Shown here: piece after piece, positions 1-6,039 of the stretch
How positions within the stretch are numbered: the first letter of the stretch is position 1
How the letters are laid out: each line of letters starts with the position of its first letter
DNA from: Bacteroidota bacterium
GTDB taxonomy: Bacteria > Bacteroidota > Bacteroidia > Chitinophagales > Chitinophagaceae
Direction of reading: 5' to 3'
DNA: 12,530 nt
NCBI GenBank assembly: GCA_023423835.1
Contig: JAFAEW010000145.1
Span: 1-12,530, forward strand
Program-made: the position numbers and the translations under genes
Notes under the pieces: generated by a model
The model's database searches: none
The model's input: the letters and a program-made list of their open reading frames with translations, nothing else
What the model was told of the DNA's origin: nothing

Positions 1-578
1 TCAGCCAGTTTTTAGGTCTATCGTCTTTACAGGGAAAAGAACTCGCGAAAAAAGGTTCTGATATTTTCTTCCGGATCGAAAATTCACCAAAGCCCATTAT
101 CGCCTGTGTAAACGGATTTGCATTGGGAGGAGGCTGCGAACTGGCTATGGCTTGTCACTTCCGCTATGCGAGTGAAACCGCAAAATTCGGACAGCCGGAA
201 ATCAATCTCGGTTTACTTCCGGGATACGGCGGAACGCAGCGTCTGGTACAACTCATTGGAAAAGGTCGCGCTTTGGAATTGTTGTTAACCGGCAATATGA
301 TCGATGCTGCTACTGCAAAATCCTATGGTCTCGTAAATGCTGTCTTCGCCAAGGAAGAACTTTTGGAAAAAGGCAAAGCCATACTACAGCTTATCAACAG
401 CAAATCTCCCCTCGCTCTCTCCAAAATAATCAAAGCCGTAAATGCGGTTTGGGACGAATCAGCAAATGGATTTGAACTTGAATTGAATGCTTTTGGAGAA
501 TCTTTTGACACCGAAGACATGAAAGAAGGCGCGAAAGCATTTTTGGAGAAAAGAAAAGCGGTGTTTACCGGTAAATGA
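1..578 (+). CDS. Enoyl-CoA hydratase/isomerase (crotonase family), 5' partial
   Basis: The protein catalyses hydration of trans-2-enoyl-CoA to 3-hydroxyacyl-CoA in the cytoplasm, a step of fatty acid beta-oxidation. The reading frame is open from base 3, giving 191 visible residues; family members are about 258-260, so roughly 65-70 N-terminal residues lie outside the window. Counting from the first visible residue, LGGGCELAMA (41-50) contains the oxyanion-hole glycines and the first catalytic glutamate (E46), and GQPEINLGLLPGYGGTQRL contains the second (E66). Their 20-residue spacing matches Glu144/Glu164 of rat mitochondrial enoyl-CoA hydratase, so a true hydratase is more likely than an isomerase or dehalogenase with one acidic residue. 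The C-terminus ends in the usual EKRKAVF-type tail. It converges with gldH across 34 bases in which I see no hairpin. Substrate chain length cannot be told from this fragment. Confidence 0.95.
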   Translation, partial: SQFLGLSSLQGKELAKKGSDIFFRIENSPKPIIACVNGFALGGGCELAMACHFRYASETAKFGQPEINLGLLPGYGGTQRLVQLIGKGRALELLLTGNMIDAATAKSYGLVNAVFAKEELLEKGKAILQLINSKSPLALSKIIKAVNAVWDESANGFELELNAFGESFDTEDMKEGAKAFLEKRKAVFTGK

Positions 579-612
579 ATACGAGGATTTCAAACCGGCA
601 GAATCAGCAGCT

Positions 613-1074
613 TCATTCTACTTTTTCAACTCTTATTCCTGCATTCAAGACATTTTTCAAGGGATCTTCGCGCATGATTTGCTGCAGAATAAAAGTGTAT
701 TCTCCGCTTTTCAGTTTCACCGGAAATTGATTCAATAATATCCTGTGTTCAATGATATCGCCCATTGCAGCGCCAAGCCAGCCTTTTGCATTATCACCCA
801 GTTTAAGATTGAGCTGTTGCTGTACAGCCGTATCTCCGGGAGCAATGGTAGTAACGTTTAACCATATATTATTGAAATCATAAGCCTCCGTGTGCCTGAT
901 TACAGTAAAAATGTTGTAGCGCGCAGAACTGTCGCTGATAACAAATTTGAAGGAAGGTTTATCATTGCCGCTCCATTCATGGTTGGGAAAAGAAACGATC
1001 TTTTCATAAAGGTCGATGGTTTTACAAGCCTGCAAAAGACAAACAACAAGGAGAATATATAAATGTTTCTTCAA
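613..1074 (-). CDS. gldH: Gliding motility lipoprotein GldH
   Basis: GldH is a lipoprotein required for gliding in Flavobacterium johnsoniae and is found across Bacteroidota, including non-gliders. The 153-residue product begins with a type II lipoprotein signal: two lysines, a hydrophobic stretch, then the lipobox LQAC with C17 as the lipidated residue. After it come segments typical of the family: RHTEAYDFNNIWL (60-72), GWLGAAMGD (98-106) and QQIMREDPL (131-139), with a short C-terminal beta region. The start codon is TTG (minus-strand bases 1074-1072). No in-frame ATG lies just upstream, and this start gives a standard-length lipoprotein signal. It begins 11 bases after the yicC stop, so the two are almost certainly co-transcribed. 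No gliding or type IX secretion gene other than this one is in the immediate neighbourhood, so motility cannot be inferred from this gene alone. Confidence 0.85.
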   Translation of the reverse strand: MKKHLYILLVVCLLQACKTIDLYEKIVSFPNHEWSGNDKPSFKFVISDSSARYNIFTVIRHTEAYDFNNIWLNVTTIAPGDTAVQQQLNLKLGDNAKGWLGAAMGDIIEHRILLNQFPVKLKSGEYTFILQQIMREDPLKNVLNAGIRVEKVE

Positions 1075-1085
1075 GGTAACCTGAT

Positions 1086-1961
1086 TTAGAGGATATTCAA
1101 TATTTGTTCTTTTGCTTTTTCAAGTTCGTCTTTCATCAATACTACCGCCTTTTGCACTGCCGCATCATACGCTTTCGATCCCGTAGTATTGATCTCTCTG
1201 CCAATTTCCTGCAAAATAAAAGAAAGCTTCTTTCCCTTTGCCATTTCGGGTCCTTCTAATACTTCTTTGAAATAGCTGCAGTGATTGTCTAACCGCACCT
1301 GCTCTTCGCTGATGTCGATCTTTTCAATGTAATAGATCAATTCCTGTTCTAAACGATTTGGATCGTAATTTTCCTTTCCCACATTTTCATCCAGTACTTT
1401 CACAAGTCCCTCTCTGATCTTTCCTCGCCTCTCCGGCTCCAGTTCAGAAATAATCTTTTGCTGGATTTCAATATTATCAATCCGTAATAACAGATCCTTC
1501 TCAAGCGTAGCGCCTTCGTCTCGCCGGTGTTCATTCAAATCGGCAATTGAAGATTGCAGAACCTCTTTAAATCCGTTCCACTCCTCGTCAGAAATCGTAT
1601 CTACGGAAGGCATCAATACATCCGGCATTTTCAACAACGTACTTAATATATTTTCGGTATTGAGATTCATTTGTTCCGCCACTTCCATAATGGGATCGAC
1701 ATACGACTTCAGGATGGCGGTATTGATTGTAACGGCTTTTGACGGATTGTTTTGCCGCATGCTGATCGTACATTCCACACTGCCTCTTATCAGTCCTTCA
1801 TTTAATATTGTACGGATGTCGATCTCATAAGGTTTCAGAAAGGCCGGGATCGTTAATCGCACATCATATTGTTTGCCATTGAGCGATCGTATTTCTACCA
1901 GATAGAAAGTGTCGTTGATTACTTTCTCAGCCCGTCCATAGCCTGTCATTGAATATACCAT
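1086..1961 (-). CDS. yicC: YicC family endoribonuclease
   Basis: The 291-residue product matches the length of Escherichia coli YicC (about 287), a cytoplasmic endoribonuclease of the stress-induced protein YicC/YloC family. It opens with the family signature SMTGYGRAE (residues 4-12) and ends with the DUF1732-type C-terminus, in which KKLSFILQEIGREINTTGSK (244-263) holds the conserved QE-x-x-RE-x-x-T-x-GSK pattern, followed by a helical tail ending near ILNIL. The middle is helical and charged. The ATG start lies 28 bases after the dipeptidyl peptidase stop and the stop lies 11 bases before gldH. In many bacteria yicC is followed by guanylate kinase (gmk); here gldH takes that position. Family assignment is firm; the RNA targets are unknown. 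Confidence 0.95.
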   Translation of the reverse strand: MVYSMTGYGRAEKVINDTFYLVEIRSLNGKQYDVRLTIPAFLKPYEIDIRTILNEGLIRGSVECTISMRQNNPSKAVTINTAILKSYVDPIMEVAEQMNLNTENILSTLLKMPDVLMPSVDTISDEEWNGFKEVLQSSIADLNEHRRDEGATLEKDLLLRIDNIEIQQKIISELEPERRGKIREGLVKVLDENVGKENYDPNRLEQELIYYIEKIDISEEQVRLDNHCSYFKEVLEGPEMAKGKKLSFILQEIGREINTTGSKAYDAAVQKAVVLMKDELEKAKEQILNIL

Positions 1962-1989
1962 GAGAATGAATTATGTGTTAGCAACAAAA

Positions 1990-4110
1990 TTATTTTATTA
2001 TTTCAGGAGCTACCGGTTTCTCCAATAACTTCTTATAAAAGTATTCAGACCTTTCATTGTTGTAATGTTCCCAACGGTTTTTCAGATTTGACCATCCATG
2101 TCTTCCGCCGGGATACAACATCATCTCGAAATTCTTTTTTGCATCCTGCAAACGGCCGGCGAGCTGAATGGTATTCTGAAGGTGCACATTGTCATCTAAA
2201 GTACCGTGAATAAGATAAAGATCGCCCTTGTAATTATCTATGTAAGTGAAAACGCTGCCCGATTTGTATCCTTCGGCGTTTTCTGACGGCAATCCCATAA
2301 AGCGTTCGGTGTAATGAGAATCGTACAAACGCCAGTCTGTAACGCTTCCCCCCGCAATCCCGTGGGTAAAAAATTTAGCTCCCTTTGTAAGTGCCATGCA
2401 GGTGATATAACCGCCGTAACTAAAACCGCTGATGCAAACTTTTTCTTTGTTTACAAATGGTTTTGAGGTGAGCCATTCTACCACTTCGGAATAATCCTTT
2501 ATTTCCCAGTTTCCTAAATCTTTATAGAGATAGTTCTGTCCCATTTTCCCAAATTGTCCTGATCCGCGGTGATCAATCGCCACCTGTATAAGACCTTCCT
2601 TTGCCCACCACTGTGATTGGCCCACGCCTTTCCATCCATCGTACACGGTTCCGGCATTTGGTCCGCCATAAATATTAATCAGGACGGGATATTTTTTTGA
2701 ACTGTCAAGATCCGTTGGCCACGTGATCAGAACCGGCAATTCAAATCCATCCGGTGTTTTCACCCGCAGCAGTTCGGTCTTTGCGAGCTTATACAAATCA
2801 AAATCGTCGCCTTTGCTATCTGCTATTTCACGAACGATCTTTCCGTTGTCATTTACCAACGCCATTTTCGTTGGAGTGGCAACATTGGAATAGCTGGTGA
2901 TAAAAAAGTCTTGCCCCGGCGAAAGATTCACCGAATGTGTATAATCACCAAAGGTGAGCCTTGCAGGTTTTGTTCCATTTATCGATACTTTATACAGATC
3001 ATGACGCGTGGAATTTTCCTTTCTTGCAGTGAAATAGATAACCCCTTTTTTTTCGTTTATGCTATTGATTCTGCTTACTGTCCATTCTCCGTTTGTAATT
3101 TGTTTCACCTGGTTACCTTTCATATCAAAGTGATAAATGTGCATCCATCCTGTCTTGTCGCTCAGCACGATAAAACCCTTATTATTTTCGAGAAAATGCA
3201 GTTCGGATTTCCAGTTGACCCAGGTTTTCTGCGCTTCATTATAAACAACTTCCTTTGTGCCGGTGGCAGGATTTACGGAATAGATGATAAGGTTGTTTTG
3301 ACGCCTGTTCATCCATTGCATCCATAAGGCATTGCCGTCGGGCGTCCAGAAAGGCAATCCGAAATACTGATCGTCTTTTTCATTGAAGTCGCTCCATACG
3401 GTTTTGCGGGTTTCGATATCCACGATTCCAACTTTCACCTCCGGATTTTTGTCTCCCGCACGTGGATAGCGCGTTTCCTCGGTGCTGTCGGGTTGAGCAA
3501 AATAATTGGTGATCGGAAATAAAGGAACCTGGCTGTCATTGAAGTGCATGTAGGCAATTCTTTTGCTGTCAGGATTCCACCAGAACGCCCGGTAACGGCT
3601 TGCACGGCCCAGAATTTCTTCGTAGTAAACCCAGGACGCAAAACCATTGTAAACTACTTCGCTTCCATCGGTTGTGAGCCTCGTTTCTTTTCCGGAAGCC
3701 ACATCGATCACATAGAGGTCATTATTTCTCGTAAAAGCTATCTTCGAATTATCGGGAGAAAGGGTAGGATTTTTTTCCTCTTCTTCGGTTTTCGTCATCT
3801 GCCTCTCAGCCTTATCACCGGTGGTCAAAAAAATATCGTTTTGTTTGATTCTAACCACAGGGAACGACGATGGCTTTTTTACATATTTCGATGCTTCCCC
3901 TGATCGTACATCCACTGAAACCGTGTCCTTGTTATTCACTAAGATGTAATGGGTGTCATCGTCCCAGCCAATGACCTGTGGCAGCGTTTTGAGTATGCCT
4001 TCTGTCTTTCCATTCAACATCTGATCGGCTGAAAGGTTTCGCAATTGAGCGCAAAGCTGAGTTGTGAGGGCGATCGAAAAGGCGAACAAAAACAGAGATT
4101 TTTTCAACAT
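1990..4110 (-). CDS. Dipeptidyl peptidase IV-like S9 family serine peptidase
   Basis: This exported prolyl peptidase is predicted to release X-Pro (or X-Ala) dipeptides from peptide N-termini in the periplasm. The 706-residue product has a signal peptide (residues 1 to about 21, ending LCAQ), an N-terminal beta-propeller (about 45-440) and a C-terminal alpha/beta-hydrolase domain (about 450-700). In the propeller, WVYYEE (160-165) aligns with the human DPP4 segment whose double glutamate (Glu205/Glu206) binds the substrate amino terminus; here E164/E165. The hydrolase domain has the nucleophile motif GFSYGG (S564), HGTLDDNV (catalytic D639, with N641 matching human Asn710), and GGRHGW (H671). 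Y481 in IYGGPN matches the oxyanion tyrosine. All catalytic parts are therefore intact, and the length fits bacterial DPP IV. It is the first gene of a probable operon with yicC and gldH and is divergent from ubiX. The close packing gives no evidence of a functional link with yicC. Confidence 0.93.
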   Translation of the reverse strand: MLKKSLFLFAFSIALTTQLCAQLRNLSADQMLNGKTEGILKTLPQVIGWDDDTHYILVNNKDTVSVDVRSGEASKYVKKPSSFPVVRIKQNDIFLTTGDKAERQMTKTEEEEKNPTLSPDNSKIAFTRNNDLYVIDVASGKETRLTTDGSEVVYNGFASWVYYEEILGRASRYRAFWWNPDSKRIAYMHFNDSQVPLFPITNYFAQPDSTEETRYPRAGDKNPEVKVGIVDIETRKTVWSDFNEKDDQYFGLPFWTPDGNALWMQWMNRRQNNLIIYSVNPATGTKEVVYNEAQKTWVNWKSELHFLENNKGFIVLSDKTGWMHIYHFDMKGNQVKQITNGEWTVSRINSINEKKGVIYFTARKENSTRHDLYKVSINGTKPARLTFGDYTHSVNLSPGQDFFITSYSNVATPTKMALVNDNGKIVREIADSKGDDFDLYKLAKTELLRVKTPDGFELPVLITWPTDLDSSKKYPVLINIYGGPNAGTVYDGWKGVGQSQWWAKEGLIQVAIDHRGSGQFGKMGQNYLYKDLGNWEIKDYSEVVEWLTSKPFVNKEKVCISGFSYGGYITCMALTKGAKFFTHGIAGGSVTDWRLYDSHYTERFMGLPSENAEGYKSGSVFTYIDNYKGDLYLIHGTLDDNVHLQNTIQLAGRLQDAKKNFEMMLYPGGRHGWSNLKNRWEHYNNERSEYFYKKLLEKPVAPEIIK

Positions 4111-4137
4111 TATGGGATCTTTAAAGTCGGCAATTTA

Positions 4138-4157
4138 CTTAAATAAAAAGATTTAAG
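4138..4157. repeat. Inverted repeat in the divergent peptidase/ubiX spacer
   Basis: CTTAAAT (4138-4144) and ATTTAAG (4151-4157) are perfect 7-base inverted arms around a 6-base A-rich spacer. The repeat sits 28 bases upstream of the peptidase start codon and about 43 bases before the base with the ubiX -7-like element. It is AT-rich and not followed by a clear run of T on the plus strand, so a regulator site is more likely than a terminator. It could equally be chance in AT-rich intergenic DNA. Confidence 0.35.
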
Positions 4158-4199
4158 CCTCTTGTTTTAAGTTGGGTTTATAATGGTATGTTTATTTCG

Positions 4200-4207
4200 T
4201 TACTTTG
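4200..4207 (+). promoter_or_regulatory. Possible Bacteroidota -7 element for ubiX
   Basis: TTACTTTG matches the Bacteroidota -7 consensus TAnnTTTG at all but its second base. A TTG trinucleotide at 4172-4174 could be the -33 element, but the 25-base gap is longer than the usual 19-21. If it is used, transcription would start near 4213, which rules out translation from the upstream ATG at 4183 and supports the ATG at 4225. A TATAAT hexamer at 4179-4184 is present but is not the usual sequence for the housekeeping sigma factor of this phylum. Confidence 0.3.
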
Positions 4208-4224
4208 AAAATAAACGAATGCGG

Positions 4225-4812
4225 ATGAAGCATAAAGTTGTGGTGGCAATTACAGGTGCAAGCGGATCAATTTACGCAGATGAACTTTTGAAAAAATTAT
4301 TATCAATTCCCGATCAGCTCGAAGCAGTAGATATCGTGATGAGCAAAAATGCAAAACTGGTTTGGAAGACAGAACTTGACAGCGAAAGCTATGCTGATTT
4401 TCCTTTCAGGATGTATGAGCCGTCTGACTTTCATGCGCCATTTGCTTCGGGCTCCTCGCGCTACAACAGCATGATTATTGCGCCCTGCAGCATGGGCACG
4501 CTGGCACGCATCGCCGGCGGAATAAGTAATGATCTGATTACACGTGCTGCAGACGTGATGTTAAAGGAAAGAAGAAAACTTATTCTCATGCCGCGTGAAG
4601 CGCCTTACAATTTGATTCATCTGAAAAATATGCAAACGGTGATGGAAGCAGGTGGAATCATTTGTCCGGCAACGCCCTCCTTCTACCATAAGCCAACAGA
4701 CATCAAAGCCGTTGTAATGACCGTGGTAGACCGGTTGCTCGATCTTTGCGGTTTTGAGATCGATTCTAAAAGATGGGGAAAAACCGCAGCGAATCAGGAA
4801 AATAAAAATTAA
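4225..4812 (+). CDS. ubiX: UbiX-type flavin prenyltransferase
   Basis: UbiX joins dimethylallyl (mono)phosphate to reduced FMN, forming the prenyl-FMN cofactor used by UbiD-type decarboxylases. From the ATG at 4225 the product is 195 residues, the usual family length. Visible parts are the FMN-binding loop VAITGASGS (7-15), SSRYNSMIIAPCSMGTLARI with its SM-x-T-L signature (about 77-96), R107 and K114 in the segment TRAADVMLKERRK, R124-E125 in PREAP, Y154 in PSFYHKP and R170. These keep a constant offset of 15 from the Pseudomonas UbiX residues I recall as active-site (Arg122, Lys129, Arg139, Glu140, Tyr169, Arg185). An ATG at 4183 would add 14 residues not seen in the family before the MKHKVVV start, so I prefer 4225; ATG 4219 is also possible. 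No ubiD or quinone gene is in view, so the decarboxylase partner must be elsewhere. The phosphoesterase follows 23 bases downstream. Confidence 0.92.
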   Translation: MKHKVVVAITGASGSIYADELLKKLLSIPDQLEAVDIVMSKNAKLVWKTELDSESYADFPFRMYEPSDFHAPFASGSSRYNSMIIAPCSMGTLARIAGGISNDLITRAADVMLKERRKLILMPREAPYNLIHLKNMQTVMEAGGIICPATPSFYHKPTDIKAVVMTVVDRLLDLCGFEIDSKRWGKTAANQENKN

Positions 4813-4835
4813 TTTTAGATCACTATTCCAATATA

Positions 4836-5978
4836 ATGGGTGCTTTCAAAAGATTTCTGAAACGCATATTAAAAAAGCCAATCGTTGCCATTGCAAATTC
4901 CGTTTCTTCCTCTCCAAAAAAAGAAAACGTTTTTACGTCGCTAACCAGGCTTTATCAACAGGCATTGGAAGAACCGGGAGAGAAAAACAGTAAACTTGTA
5001 AGACTTGACCCGAAGGATCAATCGATCATAATTTTCTCCGATCAGCATAAAGGCACGAGAAATGGTTCTGATGATTTTAAAACTGCACAATCTACTTATC
5101 TCGCCGCCCTCGAATATTACAACAACCTGAATTATTACTACATCAATCTCGGAGATTGCGAAGAATTATGGGAAAATACGGTAGCAGGAATTTTAAAATA
5201 CAACCAGGCTGAATTTGCCGTCGAAAAAAAATTTGCCGATCGCACTTCCTACTGCAAAATCATCGGTAATCACGACTTGTATTGGGGCAACGATCCATTT
5301 GCTCCGCTGCTTATCAAGAAGATTTACGGCCGCGATCTGAAAATTTATGAAGGCATTTTGCTTAAGCTGCAACTGGAAAATGATGTACTGAAAATCTTCT
5401 GCACGCACGGTCATCAGGGTGACCTGCAGAGCGACGGAAATGCCTTCAGCAAATGGTTTGTCAGTTATATCTGGGGACCACTACAAATGTTCCTCGATAT
5501 CAATACAAATACACCTTCAAACAATGACGAGTTGAAAACGCTGCACAACCAATTGATGTATGAGTGGACCTGTGAACAGGAGGATATCGTCCTGATTACC
5601 GGCCATACACATCAGCCCGTTTTTCAATCGCTTACGCACCTCGAAAGGCTGTATCTTGACCTTGAAAATGCACAGCGAAGCAAGGATTTTGAAAAAATAA
5701 AGGCTGTTACCTCGGAGATTCCGAGAAGAAGAAGGGAATACGATTTCCTGAGTCACTCGTTCAGAAGTATGCGACCATCCTATTTCAACTCCGGCTGTTG
5801 TTGTTTTGATGATGGTACAATTACCGGCATCGAAATAGGATCGGGAAAGATCTGCCTGGTAAAATGGACCAATAAAAACGGAGTTCCGGAAAGGATAGTT
5901 GCAGAATCCGCATCGCTTGAAGATCTGAAAAAATCAATTGGCAAAAAAACATTGTCAAAAAAGGAAGTAAGGCAATAG
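4836..5978 (+). CDS. Calcineurin-like metallophosphoesterase
   Basis: This 380-residue protein has the complete metal-ligand set of the metallophosphoesterase fold: SDQH (D69, H71), LGDCEELW (D107), GNHD (N145-D147), THGHQGD (H191/H193) and GHTH (H257, H259). The LGD-x-x-E-x-W arrangement recalls LpxH (UDP-2,3-diacylglucosamine hydrolase), but the protein is over 100 residues longer than LpxH, so I do not name it. The first 20 residues form a strongly basic, amphipathic stretch without a signal peptide, which could hold the protein at a membrane face. Between GHTH and the closing strand (FNSGCCCF, 317-324) lies an extra charged, probably helical segment (about 264-312) with four consecutive arginines at 297-300. 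It starts 23 bases after ubiX and is followed by a strong terminator, so the two probably form an operon; the functional link is unclear. Substrate unknown. Confidence 0.85.
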   Translation: MGAFKRFLKRILKKPIVAIANSVSSSPKKENVFTSLTRLYQQALEEPGEKNSKLVRLDPKDQSIIIFSDQHKGTRNGSDDFKTAQSTYLAALEYYNNLNYYYINLGDCEELWENTVAGILKYNQAEFAVEKKFADRTSYCKIIGNHDLYWGNDPFAPLLIKKIYGRDLKIYEGILLKLQLENDVLKIFCTHGHQGDLQSDGNAFSKWFVSYIWGPLQMFLDINTNTPSNNDELKTLHNQLMYEWTCEQEDIVLITGHTHQPVFQSLTHLERLYLDLENAQRSKDFEKIKAVTSEIPRRRREYDFLSHSFRSMRPSYFNSGCCCFDDGTITGIEIGSGKICLVKWTNKNGVPERIVAESASLEDLKKSIGKKTLSKKEVRQ

Positions 5979-5980
5979 TA

Positions 5981-6016
5981 AAAAAGAAGCCCCGGAAGAA
6001 TGCCGGGGCCGTTTTT
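5981..6016. terminator. Bidirectional intrinsic terminator between convergent genes
   Basis: GCCCCGG (5989-5995) and CCGGGGC (6003-6009) form a perfect 7-base GC stem with a 7-base loop. On the plus strand it is followed by CG and five T (6012-6016), 10 bases after the phosphoesterase stop. On the minus strand the stem is followed by a T-rich tract (complement of the A-rich run 5979-5988), after the stop of the receptor gene at 6040. The one hairpin can therefore end both converging transcripts. Confidence 0.9.
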
Positions 6017-6039
6017 CTATCACCCTATTTTAACCAAAT

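Noticed and set aside
564..575. 12-base palindrome TTTACCGGTAAA at the end of the hydratase gene
   Set aside because: It is within the coding sequence, has no loop to form a useful hairpin and no T run after it; chance is a sufficient explanation.
2911..3327. Plus-strand open frame of 138 codons opposite the dipeptidyl peptidase gene
   Set aside because: It is fully inside a well-supported gene on the other strand and shows no family motifs; the same holds for the 3544-3903 frame.
4183..4224. Upstream ATG giving a 14-residue longer UbiX
   Set aside because: The extra residues are not typical of the family, whose members start just before the first beta strand, and the -7-like box would place the transcript start downstream of this ATG.
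4836..5978. LpxH (lipid A pathway hydrolase)
   Set aside because: The metal motifs are similar, but the protein is over 100 residues longer, with an N-terminal extension and an inserted segment not found in LpxH.
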